Counted from the first letter of the stretch, positions 19,093 to 29,312 are shown. The stretch: 64,000 bases of DNA from Agaribacillus aureus (GCA_030442055.1 JAUJEB010000001.1:2914001-2978000), one strand, 5' to 3'. Translations and numbers: made by a program. The notes: generated by a model not told the origin, from the letters alone.

Positions 19093-20373
19093 CTACTTTG
19101 GATACTCCCAAGCTCCGCGATATTGCCGGCTTAGTAATTTATTGGCTTCAGGATCGTCAGGTACTATTTCACGTTCACCGTCCCATACAATGCTTCTTCC
19201 CAATTTGTATGAAATCATGCCTAACAAACTTATGTTGCTGGCCAGGTGACCAGTCTCAATATCACAAACCGGCAGGTTATCCTGCGCTATCGCCTGGATA
19301 AAGTCGGCCCAGCACTCTTTGATATTTTGGTGATCCGGATCATGCAGTACAGGTTTTGTCGTCAGGGTACTTTTACTTTTTCCTTTAGGATAGAAAGTCC
19401 AGCCATCGAGCCAACCGAGGTGCAAAGTACCTTCAGTACCGTAAAAATAGCATCCGACGTTATGTGCTTCGTTCAGGTTACCGGTGCATAGTTTATGTTC
19501 CCATTCCAGTGTAAAGGATTCAAACTGAAATATGGCTAATTGCGTGTCAGGCGCATCCGAACCATCCTGCTTGATGTATCTGTCGCCATAAGAATAAATG
19601 TGTTTTGGAGATTTTTCCTCTGTCCACCACAATACCTGATCAAACCAGTGGATTCCCCAGTCGGCCATAGTGCCGTTGGCAAAATCCAAATATTGACGGA
19701 ATCCTTTTGGGTGGATCCGCGGATTATAATTTCGCTCGGGTGCCGGTCCGAGCCACATGTTCCAATCCAGCCCTTCGGGAGGGTCAGAATCCGGAGCGGA
19801 AATGCCAGGGCCCTGTTGATAGTTGACAAAGGCTTTTACCTGTACAATTTTGCCGGCCTTGCCTGAGCGCAGAAATTCCATGGCGGAGATGTTGTGCGAT
19901 GACAATCGCCTGTGTGTGCCCACCTGCACCTTTCGGTCATAAGTCCTTGCCGCCTTTAAAACTGCCTGGCCTTCCCCGATTGTGTGGCCAATGGGTTTTT
20001 CTATATAAACGTGGGCTCCATTTTTAATGGCCATAATCGCCGGAAGTGCGTGCCAATGGTCCGGCGTGGCTACAATGGCAATATCGGGTTTTTCACGGGT
20101 AATCAATTCGCGATAATCACCATATATTTTTGGCGTATTTCCGTTTAATCGCCCCACTTCTTCCTTCGCGGCCACCATTGACTTTTGGTCCACGTCACAA
20201 AGCCCCACAACCCGGCACTGTCCGTAAGCTATGGCTTCTCTGAGAATGTTCATTCCCCACCATCCACAGCCAATTAGCGCGACTTTATAAGTTTGGTTTT
20301 GAAAGGTGGCACTGTAAAGCGGCAAAGCCGAAATGGCCAGCCCGGTATTTTTAATGAAGGTTCTGCGTCTCAT
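19093..20373 (-). CDS. Exported Gfo/Idh/MocA family oxidoreductase (locus 2)
   Basis: 426 residues. The N-terminus RRRTFIKNTGLAISALPLYSA is a twin-arginine-type signal, predicting export of a folded, cofactor-loaded enzyme. A Rossmann domain follows, with the nucleotide motif GCGWWG at 35-40 and the family catalytic EKP motif at 125-127, then the C-terminal alpha/beta domain (HKLCTGNLNEAH). Members are NAD(P)-dependent sugar or polyol dehydrogenases; periplasmic ones can oxidise glycosides to 3-keto forms, which fits DUF1080 hydrolases elsewhere in the window. It follows the UnbV gene by 241 bp with a terminator between, so it may or may not belong to the locus 2 operon. Confidence 0.88.
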   Translation of the reverse strand: MRRRTFIKNTGLAISALPLYSATFQNQTYKVALIGCGWWGMNILREAIAYGQCRVVGLCDVDQKSMVAAKEEVGRLNGNTPKIYGDYRELITREKPDIAIVATPDHWHALPAIMAIKNGAHVYIEKPIGHTIGEGQAVLKAARTYDRKVQVGTHRRLSSHNISAMEFLRSGKAGKIVQVKAFVNYQQGPGISAPDSDPPEGLDWNMWLGPAPERNYNPRIHPKGFRQYLDFANGTMADWGIHWFDQVLWWTEEKSPKHIYSYGDRYIKQDGSDAPDTQLAIFQFESFTLEWEHKLCTGNLNEAHNVGCYFYGTEGTLHLGWLDGWTFYPKGKSKSTLTTKPVLHDPDHQNIKECWADFIQAIAQDNLPVCDIETGHLASNISLLGMISYKLGRSIVWDGEREIVPDDPEANKLLSRQYRGAWEYPK

Positions 20374-20508
20374 GGCAATAGGTTATAGCAAAGGCATTAG
20401 TCAGCCGGAAATTAGCAATCAGATTTTTACAACTTATTATGGCAACAATATAATAAATTGTTTATTCATCCTTCAAACATTCGGAGGGGTTTATTTATCC
20501 TCAAAAGC

Positions 20509-20539
20509 GGCGGACAAAGCTGTCTTTGCTTTATCCGCC
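20509..20539 (-). terminator. Hairpin after locus 2 UnbV gene
   Basis: A 12-bp GC-rich stem (GGCGGACAAAGC with GCTTTATCCGCC, one mismatch) and a 7-base loop. It lies 76 bp beyond the UnbV stop on the minus strand, before the oxidoreductase gene. The downstream U-tract (GCTTTTGAGG) is short, so it may terminate only partially. Confidence 0.6.
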
Positions 20540-20614
20540 CTGGGGACTCCTGAAGAAGTCTTAGGCAGTAACATGTATAAAAAAATACTTTCCCCTCTAT
20601 CTTCAATAAAGCTA

Positions 20615-23600
20615 TTAAAGATTCTTAATTTTTAAAACTTTAAATATTTGCAGGTCATCATTGTTTATTCCCAATAATACCATTTTATCTTTGCCCGCGT
20701 GCATAACTTCCATATTTTTTACGTCATACGGTGCATAAAAACCACTTTTGGCAGGTGAAACGGCTTCAAAATTATTCTTCCCATCTCCGCGCATCAGAAG
20801 ACCGACACTTGCATCATTTCTTGGCGTTTCGACTTCTGATCCATAAAAATTGCCCGCCAACAAGGCATCCAGGTTTCCATCACTATCAAAGTCGTCGATC
20901 ACCACATCGTTAATGGTCGACAGTTGGGCCTCGTTGGGAAGCTTTGAAAGCTTAAATTTCCCGCCCAGGTTTTCGATGAAAACACTGGCAAAAGTTTTTG
21001 CAGAGTAATGTAATGCCTTATCGAGATTTTCGGCGCCATAAATGCTGTTGAGGTCCGAGGAGGCAAATAAGTCGTAGGTTTTGAATTTTTTACGCAATTG
21101 CGGGATCTGCTGGGACGAACAGGACTTACCGCGTACCGGATAAAGGTTCCCGAAATTGTAGTAGCTTAATACAATATCTTTTGACCCGTTATGATCAAAA
21201 TCGTCGTAATGCACCTGAAATGGTTCGTCTTCGCTAGCTTTGTATTTGGAGTTGGTGCCTAAATTCCCAACAATATAGTCATCATCGCCATCCCCGTCGA
21301 AATCACCTTTGGCAATATCAAACCACCAGCCGGTCATTTCTTTGAACCCCAAATCATCAGTTACGTTTTGAAAGCTGCCGTTTACATTTTTAAAAAAACT
21401 GATCGGCATCCACTCCCCAACCACAATGAGGTCCTGCCGCCCATCAACATCAAAATCTGTCCAGACGGCATCGGTGACCATGCCAATACCGGTCAATTCA
21501 GCGGCGACCTCTGCGGTAACATCACGAAACTTGCCATTGTTATTGTTAAGCAGGTGGCTTGAACCGGGCATTGGATAGGAATGCGGTGTTAGTCTGCCTC
21601 CTAAAAATAAGTCAATATCTCCATCACTATCATAATCACCGGGAATTACTTTTGATCCGCTTTCTGTTATGACCGGTAAAATGCCTTCTGATTTTTCGAA
21701 TATTTTACCGGTATTGATATATAGTCGATCCTGATAACGCCCATCACCGGGTACAAACTCATTGCCACCGCTCACCACGTATAAATCCTGATCACCATCT
21801 CCGTCCACATCAAAAAACAGGGCATCTACATCTTCGCAGGCTTTGTCGTTCTCCCATGGGGCCTGCGCCATTTTAATGAATTTCCGGTCCGGATATTGTA
21901 AATACAGTGCTCCGACAAAGCCAGCTGCGCCTCCCACAAAAACGTCGTCCAAACCGTTGCCATCGACATCCGCCACCGCCAAGCCAGGGCCAAACTGGGA
22001 CATCTTATGGGGTAGCAATATTTGTTTTGCAAAGTCGTCAAACTCATTTTCGCGATGGCTGAATTTGATTCCTGCCTTATGGGTATAATTTTGAAATAAT
22101 CGCTGTTTCTTTTGGGCTACCGCCGATCCGGAAGATGACCGGCTCTTTTTGTTGATGCTTATTAATTGGTTTGCCTTGATATTGTTTTTGATGGTTACTG
22201 ACTGGTCGGGCCAGGTAATTATTATTTTATCGACCTTGTTATCCTTTCCGAGCCCAAAATGTGCTATTTGCTCTGAGTTAGAGAACATGCCCCGGGCATT
22301 GGTCACCTCAAAAAATTGCCGGTTTGCTTGATGTTCAATTGCTAATTTTGTGCCTATAACACTACGATTATCATCCACCAGCTTAATCCGCAGGAAGTTA
22401 TTGGCCGTGAGCTTCTCCGCATTGTTTCTATAAATGAAAGCGGGATCATTGGTGTTGTTGACGATGAGGTCAAGGTCTCCATCGTTATCCAGGTCAGCAA
22501 AAGCCGAACCATTTGAAAATGTTTGCTGGTCTAAACCCCAGTCTTTACTCTTTTTTGTAAATGTCAGATCGCCCTCATTTTTAAAGGCGTAGTTGGATAA
22601 TTTTTGCGAAGGCAAAAGCGCCAGAACACTATCCAGGTTCACCACATCCCAAATATTTAATCCACTTACGCCGGGATTTTTTCTGCGAAAATCATTGGCC
22701 ACCGCCTTTACGTAAGCCGGTATTCTAAGGAAGGCATCGGTATTTCTTATTTCTCTCATGATACCATTGGTGACAAAAATATCTTTGTGTCCATCATTGT
22801 CCAGGTCGACAATAAGGTTTGACCAGCTCCAGTCGGTGGAAGAAACGCCGCTAAGCTGTGCAATGTCGCTAAAGTGATTGTCACCCTGGTTAAGTTGCAG
22901 GGTGTTAAACATATACTGAAAATGGCCACCTTCATTGACCACCTGCCAAAATGCCTGTGGATTCATGCCGCTCATGTTGGCTTTGGACCGGTAATTGTCC
23001 TCCGCCGCCATGTCGAGCACGAAAATATCCAACAACCCGTCGTTATTGATATCGCCTACGTCAACGCCCATGCTAAAATTTGAGATGTGCCTGGCGGCCT
23101 GATCAATAACGTTTGTAAATGTACCATCGCCATTGTTCAGGTACAGAAAGTCAGGTGCCCTGAAATCATTGGCCACATAAAGGTCTGGCCAACCGTCGCC
23201 ATTAAAGTCGCCTGAAGATGCGCTGTTAGGAAAGCCGGCCTTTAAAACACCTGCTTTCTGACTCACATCTATAAAGCCCTCACCGGTATTCTGATACAAT
23301 CTTGGGCTATACTTTTCAATCATAAGATTATCCCATGATTTGCCGGAATATTTTCCGGGTTCAGGTGGCGAGTTGAGAAGAAAAAGATCAATGTCCCGGT
23401 CACCGTCGTAATCAAAAAAAATAGCCTGCCTCGACCTTTCGGCATCGGCGACACCGTATTTTTCGGCGCTTTCGGTAAACGTCAGGTCTCCATTGTTAAT
23501 ATATAATTTATTTTTCCTCAGCTCAGGTGCATTGTCGTACATTTCGTTACAAACGTAAATGTCATCCCACCCGTCCCCATTTACATCGGCAACCGCAACA

Positions 23601-24040
23601 CCCGAGGACCAGGCGCCGTTGTCTTTAATTCCGGCCGAAGTGGTAATATCTTTAAATTGCATTTCTCCCTGATTGATATATAGCCGGTCGCCCACAAGGT
23701 TGCCCGTAAAATAAATATCGGCCAGGCCATCGCGGTTAAAGTCTCCGATTCCTACGCCGCCCCCACTGTAATAATTTTCGTAAAGAAAAATATTGTGCTC
23801 TCTTTCATCCGATACGGTATTTTCAAAATTAATATTGGTTTGGCGGCTATTCAGTAGGGTAAAAAGCTTCGGCTGATCCTGCGCCAATGTCTGGGAAGGA
23901 AAAAAAATGGCCGGGATAAAAAATATGAATGCATAAAAAATTGATAAATTAAGTTTAGCAATATCCGACCATGTTGTTAGAGGGGTCCACAAAATGTGGA
24001 CCCTTTTATTACAAATTATGCTTGATAAGCTTTTAAACAT
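20615..24040 (-). CDS. VCBS/FG-GAP repeat protein with UnbV/ASPIC domain (locus 2)
   Basis: 1141 residues and paralogous to the locus 1 protein throughout. It has calcium-type FG-GAP repeats in two blocks (for example DFNGDGWPDLYV, DINNDGLLDIFVLDM, DFDGDGDDDYIVGN) around a UnbV/ASPIC segment (ARGMFSNSEQIAHFGLG, IIITWPDQS). Unlike its paralogue it has no lipobox; the hydrophobic signal segment (about 34-53, ending QTLAQ) is preceded by an unusual tail of about 30 residues. No alternative ATG starts that signal, and the tail's codons contain a perfect hairpin. The start is 15 nt after the susD stop. Surface or periplasmic location is likely; the function is not established. Confidence 0.87.
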   Translation of the reverse strand: MFKSLSSIICNKRVHILWTPLTTWSDIAKLNLSIFYAFIFFIPAIFFPSQTLAQDQPKLFTLLNSRQTNINFENTVSDEREHNIFLYENYYSGGGVGIGDFNRDGLADIYFTGNLVGDRLYINQGEMQFKDITTSAGIKDNGAWSSGVAVADVNGDGWDDIYVCNEMYDNAPELRKNKLYINNGDLTFTESAEKYGVADAERSRQAIFFDYDGDRDIDLFLLNSPPEPGKYSGKSWDNLMIEKYSPRLYQNTGEGFIDVSQKAGVLKAGFPNSASSGDFNGDGWPDLYVANDFRAPDFLYLNNGDGTFTNVIDQAARHISNFSMGVDVGDINNDGLLDIFVLDMAAEDNYRSKANMSGMNPQAFWQVVNEGGHFQYMFNTLQLNQGDNHFSDIAQLSGVSSTDWSWSNLIVDLDNDGHKDIFVTNGIMREIRNTDAFLRIPAYVKAVANDFRRKNPGVSGLNIWDVVNLDSVLALLPSQKLSNYAFKNEGDLTFTKKSKDWGLDQQTFSNGSAFADLDNDGDLDLIVNNTNDPAFIYRNNAEKLTANNFLRIKLVDDNRSVIGTKLAIEHQANRQFFEVTNARGMFSNSEQIAHFGLGKDNKVDKIIITWPDQSVTIKNNIKANQLISINKKSRSSSGSAVAQKKQRLFQNYTHKAGIKFSHRENEFDDFAKQILLPHKMSQFGPGLAVADVDGNGLDDVFVGGAAGFVGALYLQYPDRKFIKMAQAPWENDKACEDVDALFFDVDGDGDQDLYVVSGGNEFVPGDGRYQDRLYINTGKIFEKSEGILPVITESGSKVIPGDYDSDGDIDLFLGGRLTPHSYPMPGSSHLLNNNNGKFRDVTAEVAAELTGIGMVTDAVWTDFDVDGRQDLIVVGEWMPISFFKNVNGSFQNVTDDLGFKEMTGWWFDIAKGDFDGDGDDDYIVGNLGTNSKYKASEDEPFQVHYDDFDHNGSKDIVLSYYNFGNLYPVRGKSCSSQQIPQLRKKFKTYDLFASSDLNSIYGAENLDKALHYSAKTFASVFIENLGGKFKLSKLPNEAQLSTINDVVIDDFDSDGNLDALLAGNFYGSEVETPRNDASVGLLMRGDGKNNFEAVSPAKSGFYAPYDVKNMEVMHAGKDKMVLLGINNDDLQIFKVLKIKNL
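23983..24003 (+). terminator. Perfect hairpin with plus-strand T-tract inside first codons of UnbV gene
   Basis: GGGTCCACA-AAA-TGTGGACCC is followed on the plus strand by TTTTATT, the opposite direction from the genes around it. It covers codons 13-19 of the locus 2 UnbV gene. It may end an antisense transcript, limit translation or attenuate the mRNA. A TAAGTTTA sequence at 23950-23957 is a weak antisense promoter candidate. Confidence 0.5.
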
Positions 24041-24055
24041 TCGATGATTAAATTA

Positions 24056-25570
24056 CTAATCCACATCCCACCATACTCTTGCCGCTGTATTGAAATCATT
24101 GGCATTTCCATAATTTGGCAGCACCGCTCTTACATTATCTGCATTGCTGACAAATTCGGCCTGTGGATAAGGGAGTTTCCTGGGTATCCTGCCAGGTGAA
24201 TCACTATTAACAGCCTGATCGAGCGTATTAGGATTAGGTGTTAAATCGGGAAATCCTGTCCTTTTCCAGTTATTCCATGCTTCATCTGCATCAAACAGGA
24301 AGGCGGATACCCAAAATTCCGTGGCTATTTTATTTATTTGCGCCTCTTCGGTATCGTCTGAGGGATCGCCCGGATCATCCAATGGATTGGCCATCAGGTA
24401 ATCTGAAATCTCTTGTGCGGTCACCGTGGGGCTGGTTGGTAGCCGGCTAAGCGACTCCATATGCGCTCTTATTCCCGCTTCATAGTGTGCTGCCGGATCA
24501 TCGCCGATAAGCCCTCTTACCGCTGCTTCAGCCAATAAAAACTCTACCTGAGCATAGTTGAAGTGGAAAAAAGGCGTTTCCTGGTTTCGGTAGATACTGA
24601 ATGTCACCCTGGCGGTTTCATCAGGATCATCTACATCGAAGCTCCATCCTATATACTCGGTCGTATCTGTTGAAATAACCTGGCCTCTGGCTTCATTATG
24701 AACCGCCGCGTAGATATTAAGTCTCGGGTCTCCTTTAACTTTCATATGATTAACCAGGGTCTTATGCACAAAAAAGTGCTGATCTCCCAGGGTAAATTCA
24801 AAAGCATTCGGCTCATTATCCGTGTGCCGGAGTATTGGCATATCGTCATTATTGGCCATAACACCGACCCCTGACAACGCCTCATTAATAAGACTTTGCG
24901 CCTGGGTAGCGTCGACTTTCAATATTCTCATGCCAATACGTAGCAGCAGGGAGTTGGCCAGTTTCTGCCATTTTTCGATATCTCCGGAATAAAACTGATC
25001 ACCCCGCACACCGTCTTTATCTGGGTTAAAGGCTGCTTTTGCCTCTCTTAGCTCCTTAATGAGGTCCGCGTAAATTGCCTCCTGGCTGTCATAAGTAGGC
25101 GTAAAATCCCTGGTTTCAAGCGATCTGCCCGATTCAAAATAAGGGATATCGCCGTAAACATCGGTCACTTTCTGAAACAGGAAGGCCTTCCAGATTCTGG
25201 CAGCGGCAACCGTATTGACGGCCACGGTATCCTCTTTAAACTCCTCAATAAGAAATACTATATTCTTTATGGGGCTTGTATACATACCATTGAAGTAACG
25301 GGAAACAATACCGTCACTGATATTGTAGTTGGTACCAGACCAAAATCCTGAAAACCCATATTGCATGAAGGCATGGAAATAATTGGTTCTGGGTTCCATA
25401 TCAACCCTCGAGCTACTTATCAATGCCTTGGAAAGAAGCTGACCGGGCGTAACACTTGTAACAGCATCGGGATCCAGGTTCAATTCATCAAAGCCATCAT
25501 CACATGAGGACACTACACCCAAGGCTATTAATACTACAAAGAACAATTTTATATTTATAAATTTTTTCAT
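24056..25570 (-). CDS. SusD/RagB-type outer-membrane lipoprotein (locus 2)
   Basis: 504 residues from the chosen ATG at 25570, giving a proper lipoprotein signal (KKFINIKLFF ... VVSSC). An upstream in-frame ATG at 25603 would overlap the susC stop by one base (TGATG) but adds 11 residues before the signal. It belongs to the SusD_2-like branch (NLDPDAVTSVTPGQLLSKAL start; WKAFLFQKVTDVYGDIPYFE; ANSLLLRIGMRI; VEFLLAEAAVRGLIG). It should be the surface lid and binding partner of the SusC encoded 32 bp upstream. The ligand is unknown. Confidence 0.92.
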   Translation of the reverse strand: MKKFINIKLFFVVLIALGVVSSCDDGFDELNLDPDAVTSVTPGQLLSKALISSSRVDMEPRTNYFHAFMQYGFSGFWSGTNYNISDGIVSRYFNGMYTSPIKNIVFLIEEFKEDTVAVNTVAAARIWKAFLFQKVTDVYGDIPYFESGRSLETRDFTPTYDSQEAIYADLIKELREAKAAFNPDKDGVRGDQFYSGDIEKWQKLANSLLLRIGMRILKVDATQAQSLINEALSGVGVMANNDDMPILRHTDNEPNAFEFTLGDQHFFVHKTLVNHMKVKGDPRLNIYAAVHNEARGQVISTDTTEYIGWSFDVDDPDETARVTFSIYRNQETPFFHFNYAQVEFLLAEAAVRGLIGDDPAAHYEAGIRAHMESLSRLPTSPTVTAQEISDYLMANPLDDPGDPSDDTEEAQINKIATEFWVSAFLFDADEAWNNWKRTGFPDLTPNPNTLDQAVNSDSPGRIPRKLPYPQAEFVSNADNVRAVLPNYGNANDFNTAARVWWDVD

Positions 25571-25602
25571 TGCAAAATCATTTAAATTAAAAACACCTTT
25601 CA

Positions 25603-28600
25603 TCAAAGTCTGATATTCAAGTTAAATCCTAGTGTCAGACTGGCTGGGAGTGAGAATTGCTCGAAGCCAAACCCATTGCCAACTGTTGTACTTGAATCAG
25701 GATCAACCAACGGTACCTTCTTGGTAATAAAGAATAAATTCCTTGCAACAAACGAAAGCGTAGCTGACTGAAAAGGGGTACTTTCCAGCAGGCTTTTGGA
25801 AAATGTGTAGCCAAGGCTCAGCTGACGGAATTTTACAAATGAGTTGTCGAATACAAATAACTCATCAATTAACAACCCGGGATTACCGTTGATGTAGGTA
25901 TTTTCAGGGCTAAAAGGAACATTGTTAGTTACAAAATTAGGGTTCTCCAATGTACCGGTATTTATCACGCCGTCTGGAATATACTCATCGGTTTGTCTCC
26001 CTCTTTCAGTGGCCTTGGTGATACCCAGTAGTGATGCCATACGGTAACTACTGGAGAATACTTTACCTCCCCATTGCGCATCGATGACGGTATTAAGCGT
26101 AAATCCTTTATAAGTGAAAGTATTGGTAATACCTCCTATCCAGTCCGGGTTGGGACTTCCGAGGAATACCTCATTTTCTATAATAGCATTTCCATTTTCA
26201 TCAGTCTCGATCTCTCCGTTCGGTCCGAATATGTAGCTACCCTCATCCGGTACGACCCTGTCGACTGTCTCGCCGGCTATGTCGTCCTGGATAACTCTGT
26301 AAACAATGTTTCCATTCTGATCTCTTCTTAAAGGTGTGCCAAAAATAGAAGCAAACGGATAACCTACTTTAGATCTGATAAGGTTACCGTGTGATACACC
26401 AGACTCTTCCAACTCCGGATTCAGGTCTGTCACCTCATTTCTGTTTTTGGCCCAATTCACAGCTACGTTCCAGCTAAATCCTCCAGGCCTTTTCGCCTCA
26501 ACCGGTGTTCCGGTAAGTAAAACTTCAATTCCTTTGTTCACCATAGATCCCGCGTTCAAAAACGCTCCGGTGAATCCGGTGGATCTCGAAATACTTTGCG
26601 ACAAGAGAAAATCTCTTGTTTCCTGTCTATAGACGGCTACGTCCAGTCCTATACGATTCTCCAGAAATCTCAAATCCAAGCCCGCTTCCAAACCATCGGT
26701 CTCTTCAGGCCTGATGGTGGTCGGCGGTAAGCTGCCACCGTTAATTTGGGCACCTGAAAGTCCATTTGTTTCCGGGGTAAGTAAAAAAGTAAGTTCGGTT
26801 CGATGAGGATCCGCGTCACTACCTACCTGAGCCCATGAAGCACGTACTTTTCCGAATGATAAGATATTGGTGCCAATATCAAAGGCATCAGTAAACGCAA
26901 AGCTTAAGCTAACAGAAGGATAGAACAGACTGTTGTCAGATGACCCAGGCCTGATAGAGGTCAGAGAAGATGACCAGTCATTTCTGGCAGTTGCTTCAAG
27001 AAATAAATAGTTTTTATAACCGAGCTGCAAGGCACCGAAAAATGAATTCACTTCCCTGATAGTACGATTGAAGCCCGGAAGATTTCTTACTTTTAGATTA
27101 CTAAGGCTAAGTAAACTGGGATCAACGAAGTCTCTTCCTGAAATAGAGGTACGATTAAATTTAGCACTTCTGTGATTTCCTCCAAAAGTACCTGACAGGT
27201 TAAACGACTCCGAAAGATCTTTATCCAGCAACAGCAGGAAGTCGACATTAGCTTCCTCTACAACAGTTCTCGATTCGCTGTAGTTACCGCCACCATCAGC
27301 ATTAGGGTTTGGTCTCACGCCAAAAAATTCATCAATATTTGACCTGTCAAGACCACCTCTTACCTGTAGTGCCAGCCAATCGGTAAAATCATATTTGACA
27401 CTCAAAAAACCGTTGATCCTATTTCTGATGTCACCCTGGCCTACTCTTTCAGCAGCAAACCATGGATTAGGTGTACCACTACCGGCAAATATGAAATTAC
27501 CGTTATCGTCTCTTTGATCTAAATCAAGAACGTTGGTAGTGTTGGTAAGTCTGAAAAACGTCAGCCCGAAAGCCCCTCTGCCATCTCCCTGGAGCAATTG
27601 CCGGTTTTCGGCATCGGTTCTCGATAAATCTATCTTAACATCGGTCGACAGCTTTTCGCCAAACTTGGAAGTAGCCCGCAAGGATATGTTGTACCTGTCA
27701 AGATTAGCGCTGTTTGGAAATGGAGATTCCGTGTGTGTCTGACTTAATGAGAGCCGGTAAGTACTATTTTCATTTCCTCCGGAAACAGCCAAAGAATTAG
27801 TGGTACTTAATCCGGTTTCAAAAAACCGGTCAAAATTGTCGTTAATTGTGTTGAGTTCATATGGTTTTTCGATACCGTCAAAATCTACATAAGTATCTGT
27901 AGTATCGATTCTCGCACCCCAGGACCAGCCGTTGTTAACACTACTACCCGTTGCCTGGTCGCCAAAAAGACCGCCGCCAAAACCTCCACCATAGGTGGTT
28001 TGGAGATCATCTTCAGTGTAAGATCTGACTTTTTCAAAAACAGTATTGCTATTAAATTCAACGCCAACACCGTTGCCGCTTCTACCTTTTTTGGTAGTAA
28101 TCAGCACCACTCCGTTTTGCGCACGGTTACCATACAAAGCGCCAGCCGCAGGGCCTTTTAGAACTGACATAGACTCGATATCATCGGGGTTAATGGAAAT
28201 CAGCCCATCGCCCCTGTCGACGCCGCCAAATGTACCGGCTTCTCCCTGAAGGGTGTTGTCTATCGGAACACCGTCAATTACATACAACGGTTGATTATTA
28301 TTAAATGAGGCATTTCCACGAATAATTACCCTGGTAGAACCCGCCAGGCCGTTGTTGGCAGATTGAATAGCCACACCAGCTATCTTACCGGCAAGCGCAT
28401 TGATAAATACCGGCTCCCTGGTTTCAGTAACTTCCTTACCTGCAATCTCGGTAACTGAATAACCAAGACGCTTGGTTTCTTTTTCAATACCAAACGCGGT
28501 CACTACCACTTCCTGAAGCTCGGTAATATTTGGAAGTAACGTTACGTTGACAGTGGTCTGACCGGCAGGAACCTCCTGTTCTTCAGAAAAATACCCAATG

Positions 28601-29163
28601 TATGAGAAAACCAGCGTGGTGGTTTCGTCTGGAATATCGATGGCAAAGTTTCCATCCACATCTGTAACCGAACCTACTGTCGATCCCTTAATCAGAACGT
28701 TTACACCTGGCAGGCCTGCTCCGCTCTCATCGCTCACCTTACCACGCACAGTTCTTAAGACCTCCACCGGCTGGCTTGTCCGCAATTTCCGGATGCCCGA
28801 CATGCGGAAGACACCAATTTGATTATTAACCTGCTTAAATTTTAATTTCGATAATTTTGAGATTTCGGTAAGAATATCCGCTACCGTCTGATCATCCTTC
28901 GCAGTAAAATTGAGCTTTCTCAATTTATTCAAATCATCGCCATGGTAGTAAAACTTAAAATCGGTTTTAGACTCTATTTTCTCAAAAGCCTGTACCAATG
29001 TCAGACCCTTAAATGAGTCGTCCAATTTAACTTCCCTAACGCTCTTGTACTGAGCGGTAACATCAGAAGCTGCTACAACTGACATAAAGGCGCATTGCAG
29101 CAATAAAACATAACATGAGTACTTTGACGCCATTTTAATAAGTTGTATAAATTTATATTTCAT
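25603..29163 (-). CDS. SusC/RagA TonB-dependent transporter with STN signalling domain (locus 2)
   Basis: 1186 residues. The signal peptide ends near residue 38 (SDVTAQ). The STN domain is at about 45-120, CarboxypepD_reg at about 140-215, the TonB box LQEVVVTAFG near 222, and the plug with NQPLYVIDGVPI and GALYGNRAQNGVVLITTKKG. The rest is barrel. It pairs with the SusD just downstream and should signal to the FecR encoded 284 bp upstream. An opposite-strand promoter-like box overlaps its start codon, with a hairpin in the leader. Confidence 0.95.
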   Translation of the reverse strand: MKYKFIQLIKMASKYSCYVLLLQCAFMSVVAASDVTAQYKSVREVKLDDSFKGLTLVQAFEKIESKTDFKFYYHGDDLNKLRKLNFTAKDDQTVADILTEISKLSKLKFKQVNNQIGVFRMSGIRKLRTSQPVEVLRTVRGKVSDESGAGLPGVNVLIKGSTVGSVTDVDGNFAIDIPDETTTLVFSYIGYFSEEQEVPAGQTTVNVTLLPNITELQEVVVTAFGIEKETKRLGYSVTEIAGKEVTETREPVFINALAGKIAGVAIQSANNGLAGSTRVIIRGNASFNNNQPLYVIDGVPIDNTLQGEAGTFGGVDRGDGLISINPDDIESMSVLKGPAAGALYGNRAQNGVVLITTKKGRSGNGVGVEFNSNTVFEKVRSYTEDDLQTTYGGGFGGGLFGDQATGSSVNNGWSWGARIDTTDTYVDFDGIEKPYELNTINDNFDRFFETGLSTTNSLAVSGGNENSTYRLSLSQTHTESPFPNSANLDRYNISLRATSKFGEKLSTDVKIDLSRTDAENRQLLQGDGRGAFGLTFFRLTNTTNVLDLDQRDDNGNFIFAGSGTPNPWFAAERVGQGDIRNRINGFLSVKYDFTDWLALQVRGGLDRSNIDEFFGVRPNPNADGGGNYSESRTVVEEANVDFLLLLDKDLSESFNLSGTFGGNHRSAKFNRTSISGRDFVDPSLLSLSNLKVRNLPGFNRTIREVNSFFGALQLGYKNYLFLEATARNDWSSSLTSIRPGSSDNSLFYPSVSLSFAFTDAFDIGTNILSFGKVRASWAQVGSDADPHRTELTFLLTPETNGLSGAQINGGSLPPTTIRPEETDGLEAGLDLRFLENRIGLDVAVYRQETRDFLLSQSISRSTGFTGAFLNAGSMVNKGIEVLLTGTPVEAKRPGGFSWNVAVNWAKNRNEVTDLNPELEESGVSHGNLIRSKVGYPFASIFGTPLRRDQNGNIVYRVIQDDIAGETVDRVVPDEGSYIFGPNGEIETDENGNAIIENEVFLGSPNPDWIGGITNTFTYKGFTLNTVIDAQWGGKVFSSSYRMASLLGITKATERGRQTDEYIPDGVINTGTLENPNFVTNNVPFSPENTYINGNPGLLIDELFVFDNSFVKFRQLSLGYTFSKSLLESTPFQSATLSFVARNLFFITKKVPLVDPDSSTTVGNGFGFEQFSLPASLTLGFNLNIRL

Positions 29164-29176
29164 ATATTTATATGTT

Positions 29177-29312
29177 TTTGTGAAACTTCAGTTTTCATAA
29201 AAATGGAGTGCTCTTGCTTTTTGAATAATATTAAATTGGACCTTAAGCTTATTCGAATCTAAAGTAAGAGCATAATGGCCCCTGGTAATACTTTACTACC
29301 GGGGGTTTTTTG
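29177..29312 (+). ncRNA. Candidate cis-antisense RNA over susC leader (locus 2)
   Basis: On the plus strand, TATATTTA at 29163-29170 (one base off TAnnTTTG) has TTG 17 bp upstream (29143-29145), the same geometry as locus 1. A GC-rich hairpin at 29279-29305 (CCCCTGGTA with TACCGGGG, allowing G-U) is followed by six Ts at 29306-29311. That is a textbook terminator, but only in the antisense direction. Predicted length is about 135 nt, spanning the susC leader. Confidence 0.45.

Noticed and set aside
18836-19249. 137-codon plus-strand frame overlapping the end of the oxidoreductase gene
   Set aside because: It runs into the reverse strand of a well-supported gene and shows no protein features.
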